DNA of 64,000 nucleotides, from the NCBI GenBank assembly GCA_946406115.1, contig OX291552.1, positions 1,240,001 to 1,304,000 of the forward strand, written 5' to 3'. Positions 10,484 to 20,239 of the stretch are shown here, in pieces (within the stretch, counting starts at the first letter, position 1; each line of letters starts with the position of its first letter). The stretch is from Apoda limacodes. Its lineage: Eukaryota > Arthropoda > Insecta > Lepidoptera > Limacodidae. The translations under genes were made by a program, and so were the position numbers. Under the pieces are notes generated by a model that searched no databases, was not told where the DNA came from, and was given only the letters and a program-made list of their open reading frames with translations.

Positions 10484-11468
10484 TTATTGTCTTTGCCTAA
10501 TAGGATGTGTATGCCTTCTCTTGGAAGGCGGCTCCTCATTTTCAGATATCGACATCTTAGTTGGTAGATTCCTTTTCCTTTTCTTATCTGGTGGTCTTGC
10601 GTGGAGTGGTGCCAACTCTCTAATGTGAACATATTGGGACGTCTCAACACGTCCGAACATATTTTCCCGAAGCCTGGAGATAAAGTCATCCAAGGATTCG
10701 GGAAGGATGCCTTTAGAGATCGTTGAGTTCCGTACATACCTTGGAGCTCTTACGATGCAGCGTAGTGACAGATTTTCTTGGGTTCTGAGTCTCTTTCTGT
10801 TTCTGTCTGATATCAGATGGTGCCACGCTGGGGCTGCATAGGTAAGTCGTGATCTGATGTATGTCTTGTAAATTCCGACTTTGGTCCTAATTGGGAGTTT
10901 AGATGCCAAAACTGGTTGAAACTTACCTCTTGCTGTCTTCGCTTTGCACACGGTATCGCTCACATGGGCGTTCATCGTGAGACCGCGATCGATAGTGACT
11001 CCCAAATATTTGACATTTAAGAGGTTGACCTAGCAGGATGAGTTGGGGTGGTACCTGCTTTCTGCCGGTGAGGATTGCTTGTGTCTTCCCTACGTTGATT
11101 GACAACCGCCATTTGGCAAGCCATTCGGGAAGAGCATCTAGCGTTTTCTGCATTTTCCTTACAGTGTATTTCAGGTTTCTACCAGCGACATAGTAAGCTG
11201 CATCGTCCGCAAAAAGGGCTAGTTGGACGCCGGCCAGTACGGGAATGTCGTCAGCGTATCGAGCGTAACAAGCTGGTGAAAGGCACCTGCCTTGGGGTAC
11301 ACCAGCTTGAACTTGTCGTTCTTGTGAGAGGGTTCCTTCTGCTGCTACCTGGAATTTGCGATCCTTTAGGAAGGAGGCCACTACCTTGACTAGTTGTCTC
11401 GGAGCGCTAGACGTCGACAGTTTGTAAATTAATCCCTCGTGCCACACCCTGTCGAACGCCTTCTCCAT
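10484..11468 (-). pseudogene. LINE D reverse transcriptase and C-terminal region
   Basis: Two overlapping minus-strand frames (11468-10923 and 11005-10484) carry MEKAFDRVWHEGLIYKL, QAGVPQGRCLSPACY and ALFADDAAYYV (RT catalytic box), then KWRLSINVGKTQAI and, after a frameshift near 10,960, LGVTIDRGLTM-like sequence with RSRLTYAAPAWH. The C-terminal tail is basic (KKRKRNLPTK). It would polymerise cDNA from element RNA if intact; here it is frameshifted. Confidence 0.85.
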
Positions 11469-11494
11469 GTCCAGAAGGGCCGCAATGGTGGCTT

Positions 11495-12085
11495 CTAGCG
11501 TTTTTTTTGTATGACCCTGCGTACTTGGCCAGGGCTAAAAAAGATGACAGGTTCATTTTCTACACTGGTTGCGGAGAAGTACTCTTGCAGGTAACATGTG
11601 ACCATCTCTTCATGGCTGTAGTCTTGTGGCGGATTCGGAGTAAATTGTTTACTAGCGGCCAATATTTCCGCTCGGTCCTCGGCTTTGAATTTTAGGAGTC
11701 CGTTTGTGTCTAGGAGTGGACGAGTTGGGGTCTTCACATTTGACATGTTTCGGCACAGTCGGTGGATAAAGGGTATTTCGTCACCTATATCTTCGATGTG
11801 TCGGTCCCATTCTTCTGCCGCTATTGCATTAAGTGCCTTGGTGACCTTAGCGGTAGCTGCATTTAGGTTTGACTTGGTGGTTGGACAACGTGTACGTTGC
11901 CAGAGTTTTCTGAGATTGCGTTTCTTTGTTATTAGGTTTTGTACCCAGAAAGGTAATGGATGTTTTTTCTCCCTTGTCGGGGTGGACTGAGAGGAGATTT
12001 CAAGCGCGGACTGGATGTCACAGGTCTGTTTATTTACTGCTTCCTCTACATCAGCCGGCGAGTTGATGGGCTTTCTCCCAGTCAT
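11495..12085 (-). pseudogene. LINE D region between endonuclease and RT
   Basis: A 196-codon minus-strand frame (PINSPADVEEAVNKQ, WVQNLITKKRNLRKLWQRTR, KVKTPTRPLLD-like, PPQDYSHEEMV) equals the linker of Jockey ORF2 between the endonuclease and RT domains. It is out of frame with the endonuclease upstream (break near 12,070) and with RT downstream (break near 11,480). Confidence 0.75.
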
Positions 12086-12800
12086 ATTTTTTCCTCGGCT
12101 TGAATGGAAGGATTCTCGAGGGTGACTCTTGAAAGATTAGGAGGACTGGTCGGTGGTCTGACGATAGGTCAGGCAGCACCTGTTGTGAAGGTAGAGTGTT
12201 GAGGCCTCGGTGTACAACTATGTCCAGCACATCACTGGTACCTTGCTGGCAATAGTGCGTTGGCTCTTCCGGACCCACACTGTAATCGTGTTTTAACGCG
12301 TCCTCGAAGAGGCGGCGTCCGTGAGAGTTTGTCACCGACGCATTCCAGGCGATATGCTTCGAATTTAGGTCACCGGCTATCAACGTGGCTTCGTTTTGGG
12401 GCATGAGATTCCGGAGTTCAACCATGTCTATGGAGGACTCTTGTGGTCTGTAAGTGGCAAACAGCCGTAAGATTTTGCCGGCTATCTGTGCAGTGATACC
12501 TAGGGCTTGGAAGCTTTTGGGCTCTGCATCTTCTATTAATTGATGTACTAATGATCGCCTAACAAGCACTGCCAGGCCTCTGTAGGTACGTCCTTGGCTG
12601 CTTTTTTTTATCTTTACGGTAGGTAATATAACTAGGGAAGTTGAATTTTGTTTGCTCATTAAGCATAGTCTCGCTAATGAGCATTACATCAATTTTCCAC
12701 TCGCGTAAGAATAAATGGATAAGCTTCTTTTTTTTTTTACAACTGAGCAGGCGTTCCAGTGTACCACGCGCAGTAGTGAGGCTGATGAGTTTGTTGTGGT
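12051..12800 (-). pseudogene. LINE D APE-type endonuclease
   Basis: The minus-strand frame shows LIAGDLNSKHIAWN, SDVLDIVVHRGL and LPDLSSDHRPVLL, catalytic motifs of the apurinic-like endonuclease that nicks target DNA. Its start can be followed upstream of the 12,659 frame as VVHWNA- and WKIDVMLISETMLNEQ-like sequence, interrupted near 12,620-12,660 by a stop and near 12,730 by an A-run. Confidence 0.8.
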
Positions 12801-12804
12801 TGTG

Positions 12805-13440
12805 TTAAACATGATTTTTCATCAGTCTTACAATTCCATCCAGGATGACTGGCACTGGGTCGGTATTAGCCCGCAGCGCTTTCAGTATGGCCTGTAATAT
12901 ACCGATGGCTAGCTCGATAGTGGGAAATTTATTGTTTTCTATACCAGCTGTGACATCGGGTATTTTTGTTGATAGTGTTTGTGTATGTTTCTCCTTTTCG
13001 TTAGTGATTGGAGCTTTCTCCTGTTGAGTCCATGGGGCCCCTTTCTTCTTCCGGGATCCTCTCTTTTTCTTATTTCTAAGTGGTTCGGCTCTTGGTGTGG
13101 GGTCATTTGCTTTGGCCATTAGGGTAGCGGAGAACATAGTGTCTCCGGCTCCCTCTTCCGACGATGACTCAGAGTCGGAGCCAGACTCAACGTCACTCAT
13201 GACGGAGTGCTTGACTTCCAACACGTCGCTTCCAATGGGGCTGGTCAGCGCTAGCCAGATGTTGAACACCTGCGCCGTCCCCCCAACACCAACGGATATT
13301 CCTGGCAGTGTTCAGCGCGCACGCCATGGAGCCGTTTGATTTTGTTGTGTATATGACTATTATATGAAAACAATTATTAACAGTTATTTTTTTACACCAG
13401 TGTATAAAAAAGTCCCAGTCATCATCTCCATCCATTATTA
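12805..13440 (-). pseudogene. LINE D ORF1 (gag-like) remnant
   Basis: A minus-strand frame (13269-12805) encodes an acidic serine-rich stretch (SDVESGSDSESSSEEGAGD), a basic stretch (RNKKKRGSRKKKGAPW) and an amphipathic end (AIGILQAILKALRAN). A second frame (13519-13193) overlaps it and contains MDGDDDWDFF, perhaps the original start. The zinc-knuckle part expected in Jockey ORF1 is not visible, so an internal deletion is likely. Confidence 0.55.
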
Positions 13441-13519
13441 CAATTAACAATTCAAATATCGCGGGCAGTAGGCAGGTCCGCCGAGAGGTAGCCGTCCAGA
13501 TTACACTGCGCGCACTCAA

Positions 13520-14130
13520 AGCGTTTGTCGAAAAACCGACAATATGCCCTGTAAATGCACGTAGCGTGCGCGCAGTTTATTGTAGTGCGTTCGCGAACAC
13601 ATTAAAATGTATAGGAAATGTGTTGCAAATAATCTGTAGGCGATCCTGTAGTGGCGACCGTACAAAATCGCTAGCTCGCTAGCAATCGAAGCAATGGCGG
13701 GCCAACACGACTTAACATCAAAACACTTACGAACTGCCTCTTTCTCTTCATGTGGAAGGTTGAACGGACGACTGTTGGAAGACGGTGCAGTGTAGTAGCA
13801 GTAAAAAATGTGAGTGAACCTAATAGGTACTTTTTTAAATGACCGATTTATCCCGAAAATATGCCAACCCATGCCCAGTACTTGACTACGCCCATGATTA
13901 TACATTTACTTATACTTTATACCTGTTTTATAGATTTACCTACTTCAAATAAGTAACTTTTAATGGAATTTGTACAAAAATTTCACTTTTCCAAGTACAT
14001 TTTATAACTTGGTCGACTATTACTCGTTATCCTGTAAAGTGTAGTTACCCGTGATAGTTTTTCTTTTAAATCCATTATATGCACTAACACCGTAATTTTT
14101 TTACCTTTTCCAAATACTATACTTTCGCTG
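13520..14130. other. Spacer with second copy of a diverged repeat
   Basis: The section 13,690-13,795 is the sister of 9,014-9,130. A minus-strand frame through it (13905-13516; SRPFNLPHEEKEAVRKCFDV) is well formed, but I recognise no domain. The remainder is AT-rich. Confidence 0.35.
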
Positions 14131-14139
14131 GTAGAGGGG

Positions 14140-14506
14140 GGGACACTTGACTTTAACAAAAATTAGTACTTTAAAGCCAAATGTTTCGCGAACGGAGCCC
14201 TGAATCAAAAAAATATCTTTGCATACCACCAATGTTTTTGGAATTCCTATCCAACAATACCTTACACGATGGGGTAAACGCGAAAAAAAAATTACGTCCC
14301 CACTTCACGTGTAGGGAGGTACCTACCCTAAAAAAAAAAAAAGATTTTATTCTACTACTTTGTCGGCTTGATCAATGTATATATCCCTGCCAAATTGCAG
14401 CTTTCTCGTATTAGTAGTTTTTGAACTAAGCCGCGGACAGACAAACGGACGGACGAACATGGCGAAACTATAAGGGTTCCTTGTTGACTACGGAACCCTA
14501 AAAAAG
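14140..14506 (+). repeat. P-family dispersed repeat copy
   Basis: Recognised by its 3' end: CAGACAAACGGACGGACGAA, then ATAAGGGTTCC and ACTACGGAACCCTAAAAAA. Same design as copies at 21.2, 23.9, 30.9 and 55.7 kb. Non-coding. Confidence 0.6.
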
Positions 14507-14527
14507 TAAATAAACAAACATTATTAT

Positions 14528-17130
14528 TTATCTTCTATATATATCTATACATATAAAAGGCTTTGTCCTGAATGACTGACGGATCAACGCACAACCTAAA
14601 CTGCTGATCGTAGAGACCTGAAACTTGGAGGGTGTTCTTTGTATGACGTAGGCATCCGATAAAAATGGATTTTCCGGAATTTTTGTATGGGACAACGTGA
14701 TTCCTTGGTCCAATCTACTTCAATTTTTGTAAAAACTTCAAACCTTTTTTAACAGAATTGATGAAAGATAGCGGGGTTAAAATGGGGTATAGTCCAGTAC
14801 AGCGCGGTAAAAAGCTGGAAAACCTAGAAAAATTCTAAATCCACTCCTATTTGCTTGAAAATTTGGATTTAGGCAGTTCTCGGTTCTACACTAAAAAGTC
14901 TCCCCAACGCCGTTGGTTGCTTTTAATTTTTAGGGGTGTAAACTACCCCTATTATCGAAAAAAGATAAGACAGAATATTAAAGCATTTAATTCATTAAAA
15001 TCATGTTGAATTATGTTATGTAAAGACCACCAAAGGTAATTAGGGTTATTTTTTCTACCGTTTGATATTTTTAGGGGTGGAAACTACCCCTTTTCAGCAT
15101 GAAAAATTTAAAAAAATTGAATTTTAGCGCTATTTTTTTAAAATTTGCCTTAATTATCTCAATTTAAGATAACTTTTTACTAGTATTGTTGTTTTATCTG
15201 TTTTTTGATATTTGTGGGGGGTGAAAACTACCCCTGCCTCAAGAAAAATATGGGAAAAATTTTTGTATTACCTATAAGCAGCCTATGTATTCAATGTATA
15301 ACCTCCTTAAATTATAGCCAACGATTAACACACTAATCTATGCTGCAAATTCAAAATTTTTTATTATTGATAAAATGTTAAAGTTAACATTAAAAATTAA
15401 AATTTTTCATTACTTACAAAAGATAACTAATGTGTATGCTAGTATTATTGATCAAAATTTTTAAAAGAAATATTATATTATAATAATCTTTACAATAGCA
15501 CACGAGCAGCACATGCTCGCTTGCTTCTTTCAGTTTCACTTATACAATATAACAAGCTATATATATTTTTTTTTCGTATGTATGTGACCCTTTCACTCGA
15601 GCCAGGTGTGCTCCGAAATTTGGAGTTATACAAATAAGGCTAGTGTGCTACGAGCCTGCACTAGCCTATAGGGGATATACAAATGTTGTTGTAGGTACAC
15701 ACACAGACGCTCACACACACACACACACTCACACAAAAATGTATTAGATAAATATGCATATACATATATACATGAATGTATGCATTATACTCTAAACGAC
15801 GATATATATCAATTTTTCGAAATTAAGAAAAAAAAAACTTTTACGGTTTTTTGACGATAATTTCTTCAATTTTGATGCTAGAAACTTTTTTAAAAAACCA
15901 TTTTAAAGGTGAATTTGTCAGCTACAAATTCATTTTGGTTAAATATTTTTTTAACCCTGAATTTTAAAAAGGGAGAGGGTTGAAGGGTTGAAAAGTGGTA
16001 CTACATACGCAATATTGCATACTTTAAGAGCCTATATCTCCGAAAATTTAAAATAAAAAAAAAAAAAAAACATGAAATTTTTTGTGGAAAAAATACTAAC
16101 TTTTTGGTGTCTTTCAACTTTTACATATCTGTTTTATTATAATAGAGAATGGACAATAAGACGATTTTTGCGTTATCATGAAAATATGAAAAGCACTTAA
16201 AACTCATTTCGTTTCAAAATGAATTATTATTTACCAATGAAACTACATAGGATTCAATTGTTATATATAAATGAACAAAATAGTTGAAGGGTAAAAAAAA
16301 ATTTCAATTAGGGTGACAATTAGGGGGTGGTTTTCACCATTTTTTTTATCACAAAAAGTAGATTTCGATCTTATTTTCATCATAACTCGGTCAATTTTAA
16401 AGCTAAATACTTCTATAAAAAAAAAATGAAGGTCTTTTTAAGCACAACAAAAAAGTCTATATACACTTTGTTCGAAAATTGCATCAATTTTTCAATATTT
16501 TACATCCAACGCTTTGATTTTTAAAAAATAATAAAAAAATCACTTTTAACAAGCCATTACTCAGTAAATATTCGGTCTATAGCAATGTATAAAATACCAT
16601 TCTCTTAGTTTTTTTATATGCTACAACTTTGCTCTTTAGAGTTTTTACGATAAAGTTGATACTTTTTGCGTTATTTCCAAAAAACCATTGAAAAAAGTGG
16701 TTTTTTCTTATATATCGAATAATAATTTTTTTATTTTTCACCCCAGAGAAGGGGTGGTTTGCACCCCCAAGGTAAAAGCAACCCTCGGCGTTGGGGAGAC
16801 TTTGAAGTAGAGGGTTAGTACTACCTGTAAAAAAAATTTCAGAATTTTAGGACGAGATTTGCAGAATTTCACGGCAAAACCGCGCTGGACTGGACTAGTA
16901 GAAAGGAATTTGGCGGTTATTTGCCTCGAAGTTGACAGCAATATTCCTTAGTGCTTTTGATTTAAATTACAGTTTATTTTGACACATGTTTGAAAACTCA
17001 ATCTGATTTTATTCAAAAAAGGTTGAACTTACTTAAAAACATAAACAACTTCAATAGGTACTCTTTAAAATTGGAATGTCTCGAATATCACCGTACTATA
17101 TTAGTACCTCATTTAAGGGGGTTTCTAACA
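14528..17130 (+). mobile_element. H2 Helitron-like copy split by a 2.1-kb insertion
   Basis: The left part (14,528-14,789) starts TCTATACATATAAAAGGC and contains TGACTGACGGATCAACGCAC and GAGACCTGAAACTTGGAGGG. The right part (16,898-17,130) continues with TGGCGGTTATTTGCCTCGAA. Both parts match the uninterrupted H2 copy at 42.6-43.5 kb, with some internal deletion on the left. A 2,108-bp element occupies the middle. Confidence 0.7.
14790..16897. mobile_element. 2,108-bp non-coding element with long inverted ends and GTA duplication
   Basis: The ends are TAGTCCAGTACAGCGCGGT (left) and, inverted, TAGTCCAGTCCAGCGCGGT (right), and similarity continues inward for about 170 bp (CAAAGTCTCCCCAACGCCG / AAAAAGTCTCCCCAACGCCG, then a 'GGGTG.AAAC.ACCCCT' box). 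GTA flanks both sides (14,787-14,789; 16,898-16,900). The related H2 copy at 43,311-43,322 shows the empty site with a single GTA. The interior is very AT-rich and holds three further copies of the 'GGGGTG.AAACTACCCCT' box (about 14,930, 15,070, 15,210). It has no transposase and must depend on one in trans. A 3-bp duplication fits several DNA transposon groups, so the superfamily is left open. Confidence 0.75.
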
Positions 17131-17740
17131 CTGACCTCTACTACTACCCACTGGACTGGCTGCTGTCAAACGTTTTTCGTGCCTACTTGAATAACGCCAT
17201 TTTGGCGCTGTAGGCAGATACGAAAGTCTATAGAACTCAAAATTAGTGATGTCCGCAAGTCGACATTATATCTGTGATATATCGATATGTAATATTTTAG
17301 AAATAGACAGTTTTTTAACCCAACAACAACTGAAAAACTCTTTGGTGGTTTTTAAGAACATTCAACAGTGTTGCCACTTACCACTAGCTCTAAGTTTTTT
17401 TACTAAAAAATCTGTGTTGGCGAGAATTCTCGATGATACCTTTTGATTGGTCGAACCTTTTGACGTGCTCCAACCTGGACCATATTGTTTTGTTTCGATT
17501 GTGCGTTTTTTATAAAAATATATCAATTAAAACCCGGCACTTTAGAATATTGTAACTTCCAGTCAGTTAAAAATAAAAGTCGCATTAAATGGACATCTAA
17601 TTTATTTTTTATAGGATAATTTAATATCATATTTTATACCTACCTGCGAAGTTATAATATGATACTTTTTGCTACTTAGAAAAGGGTTTTTTTGTGAATT
17701 ATGTATTTTATAATACTATTTATAATATTATATAATATAT
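17131..17740. other. Unassigned stretch
   Basis: No gene recognised. Contains CTACCCACTGGACTGGCTGC near 17,135, faintly like the ends of the neighbouring 2.1-kb element, and a few short AT-rich repeats. Confidence 0.35.
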
Positions 17741-18879
17741 TTAAATTAATAAAAATTGACGCTTGACACTGTGAGCCACATTTTTCCCTCTGGACACTTT
17801 GTCACTTTCACTGTCAGTTATTTCAAGCTTTTCGCAAGAATTTGGGTCTGGAAAAATACACAATTATTATGATGTATTAGGTTTACTTATACTTATTAAC
17901 ACTAAAAGAAATATACCTAAAAAACGTAATTTGAATTACTTATTGGGTTAATTACATTAGTTAATTAGATACAACTCCTAGTGACTCATAAAGTCCTAAT
18001 ACATCAATCTTAAAAACACACGAAATCTTCATAGAAGTAAGAAATACAATATAAATATACATACATAGAAATAATCTAACTTCGTTTATGACACCCTGAA
18101 GGTTAGAGTCTTAGAAGAAAATATATTATTATTATTAGTTAATTAGAAGTATAATGCCTGGAGTGTTTGATAATTATAATAGATCTTTTATTACATTTTA
18201 ATTTATTAAGCAATAAACATGCCACTTGCTGCTTGACTAATATAAATCAGGCCTATATTGATGAGGTCAAATTTAAAACTAACCTTAAAACAATCCTGTA
18301 AATATTGTTGGAACACTGCCCAACTTCAATGTGGTTCTGTTGCAATGTTTGAAAAGACATTTAGCATTGAAATGTTTAGAGCAAAGGAAATCTTTTTCCT
18401 TTGGAGTCGAGTTCAAGGCTTTAATATTATGTAACTATATACTCCTCTCCTTTAAGTTTGTTAGAAATCTGCAAAAATTAAAAAATATTTTAACCATCGC
18501 CATCCCTCCCTTAGGGCTTGGGAAACCAGAAACCTGCTTTCTAAGTCGAAGGCATGCCAGTATCGACAGACTTACAACATTCTAAACATAACAATTTCCA
18601 TGTCCATATTGGCCAACTTTCTTAATATCGATATTAAAATTATGACCTCTTTGAATCACTAGCAAATTCTAATCAACAAAAATAAATATAAATTTTACTG
18701 AAATTAAATATTGTACTGCTAATATTATATTGCAATAACAATTTCTGATTGGATCAGATGGTTTACATATAAATTTTACATCTATTTTGAATAAAAACAA
18801 ACACTAAACGCACGTACCTGTGAAACGACGTGTTACTCCTCTTTTTGTAGCAACGTTTGCATGAGACACATTTCCTCAT
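17741..18879 (-). pseudogene. THAP-domain protein gene, three exons, two in-frame stops
   Basis: Minus-strand exons: 18,879-18,818, 18,468-18,284 and 17,847-17,741. Exon 1 encodes MRKCVSCKRCYKKRSN.TSFH, the start of a THAP C2CH zinc finger, and ends AG|GTACGT. Exon 2 follows TTTTTGCAG and continues FLTNLKERSI, then a TAG, then LHNIKALNSTPKEKDF, LCSKHF (the Cys-x2-His pair), NRTTLKLGSVPTIF (matching the AVPTIF box that closes THAP domains) and a TAA two codons before donor AAG|GTTAGT. Exon 3 follows TTTTTCCAG and encodes DPNSCEKLEITDSESDK to a natural TAA. The 62, 185 and 107 nt sum to 118 codons in phase. The TAG sits where THAP has its invariant Trp, and the invariant Pro of 'FHRFP' reads Leu. 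THAP domains bind DNA in host regulators and P-element-like transposases; which of these this was is unclear. I infer a recent pseudogene. Confidence 0.75.
17985..18130. repeat. Dispersed repeat, copy 1 (other copy at 41,870)
   Basis: Shares with 41,870-42,030 the phrases ATACATACATAGAAATAAT, TTCGTTTATGAC.CCCTGAAG and CAATATAAATATA. It lies in intron 2 of the THAP pseudogene. Non-coding and AT-rich. Confidence 0.6.
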
Positions 18880-19042
18880 ATTTGTAAACTCGTTATTACA
18901 TAAAAACAATTCAAAAACTCACGAAAACACCGACAAATTAAGTTAAATTCAGCAAATTTTTATGATGTTTACAATCTACCAAGACAGCCATGTACAATAA
19001 ACGTCAATATTAGTTCCCTGAGACTTTCGCGGTGGCGCTTAA

Positions 19043-19309
19043 GGGCCCTATTACAGTCCACTAGCGCCGCCATTAGATATTCTCAATTTTCTCTTCGTAG
19101 AAAACTAATTTCTAAAATCCAAATGTTGCAAATATAAAACTAGTCATACGCTATTTTTAGAAGGTTTTATATAGTATCTAAATAATATATGTGAGTTGTA
19201 GTTGGCATTTCTGCTAAAAACGGCCACTTTTGGATTTTAGAAATTCGTTTTCTACTAAGAGGAAATTAAGAATATCTAATGGCGGCGCTAGTTAGCTGCT
19301 ATATGCGCC
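19043..19309. mobile_element. 267-bp MITE flanked by TTAA (piggyBac-like candidate)
   Basis: Long inverted arms: ACTAGCGCCGCCATTAGATA (19,060 on) matches the reverse complement of the sequence ending at 19,292 over about 65 bp. The similarity extends outward less well to GGGCCCTATTACAG / GGCGCATATAGCAG. TTAA lies directly outside both ends (19,039-19,042; 19,310-19,313), as in piggyBac-type insertions. Non-coding. Possible relatives at 26,907-27,000 and 30,285-30,405. Confidence 0.6.
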
Positions 19310-19436
19310 TTAAAATTGACACACAAAATTATCTGTTGATCCACTCCAAGTGGGTTTCTAAGCTCAAAGAGGTTATGCGTTTTTTAGGTGTTTGATTTTT
19401 TGTGTACAATAATACTAAAAGTTTTCTTTTTCTACC

Positions 19437-19836
19437 AATCTTATATACATATATAATGGTCTGTACTGAATGACTGACGGATCAACGTACAGCCTAAACC
19501 GCTGATCGTAGAGACCTGAAACTTGGAGGGTGTGTTCTTTGTATGACGTAGGCATCCGATAAGATAAGGTTTTACTGAAAGGGTGAAGTGCGAGTCGGAT
19601 TCACGCAATAAGGGTAAACCGACTGTAATGAAATTTTGGTAAGTTTTTATGTACACGCCGGGGAATGTTTCGGAGGAAGAAAAAATGGTCAAGTGCGAGT
19701 CGGACTCGCGCAATAAGGGTAAACCGATTTTAATGATATTTTCGTTAGTTGTTATGCACACGCCGGGGAAGGTTTCTGAATTAGTACAACCCTATTAGGT
19801 TGTTTTAAAAAAAGAAACAACGTTCGCCGGTTTAGC
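19437..19836 (+). mobile_element. H2 Helitron-like element with internal repeat units
   Basis: Begins near TCTTATATACATATATAATG, then TGACTGACGGATCAACG and GAGACCTGAAACTTGGAGGG. It carries two internal units with GTCAAGTGCGAGTCGGACTC and GTTATGCACACGCCGGGGAA, and ends ACAACGTTCGCCGGTTTAGC, a mutated form of the CGCCGGGTCAGCTAG end. Minus-strand frames through it are chance. Confidence 0.65.
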
Positions 19837-19837
19837 T

Positions 19838-20230
19838 ATATTTATATAAAAGAGAAAAATAATTGACTGGCTGACTGTCTTATCGATCAATGAACAGCCG
19901 AAACCGCTGTGTCTAGAAGCATGACATGTTGCACAAACGTTCCTTAAATGACGTAAGTGTGCCTTAAGAAGGGATGGTTAGAAATTAATCCCCTAAGGGG
20001 GTAAAATATGGGTTGGCAGTTTGCATGGAAATGGCTAAAACTTGGCTTAAACGATAAAAATTAAGATTCACGTGATTCACCGTTTTTTAAAAATTATTCT
20101 CTAGACGGCAAAATAGAGGATGAAAATATGTATGAGAATTCCGAAGTTATTGTATGTAAAACAGTAAACAGTCAAAAGCTGTTTTTTTTTTTAAATTTAC
20201 GCAGACGAAGTTGCGGTAATAAGCTATTAT
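19838..20230 (+). mobile_element. Second Helitron-like element
   Basis: Starts with ATATTTATATAAAAGAGAAA and TGACTGGCTGACTGTC, then GATCAATGAACAGCCGAAAC, a 5' pattern common among lepidopteran Helitrons. It ends with ACGCAGACGAAGTTGCGGT before AAGCTATTA, a degraded 3' hairpin and CTAG end. Non-coding. Confidence 0.55.
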
Positions 20231-20239
20231 ATATATATA

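Larger units (their letters stand above)
10378..13510 (-). mobile_element. LINE D, Jockey-type non-LTR retrotransposon, nearly full length but decayed
   Basis: About 3.1 kb on the minus strand, in the expected order: GC-rich 5' part (13,440-13,510), ORF1/gag remnant, endonuclease, RT and C-terminal region. The 3' end abuts the 5' side of the Tc1-like copy near 10,378. The frame is broken at least near 12,070, 11,480 and 10,960, so no ORF2 product is made. Clade assignment (Jockey group) rests on the domain order and on the endonuclease and RT motifs. Confidence 0.8.
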
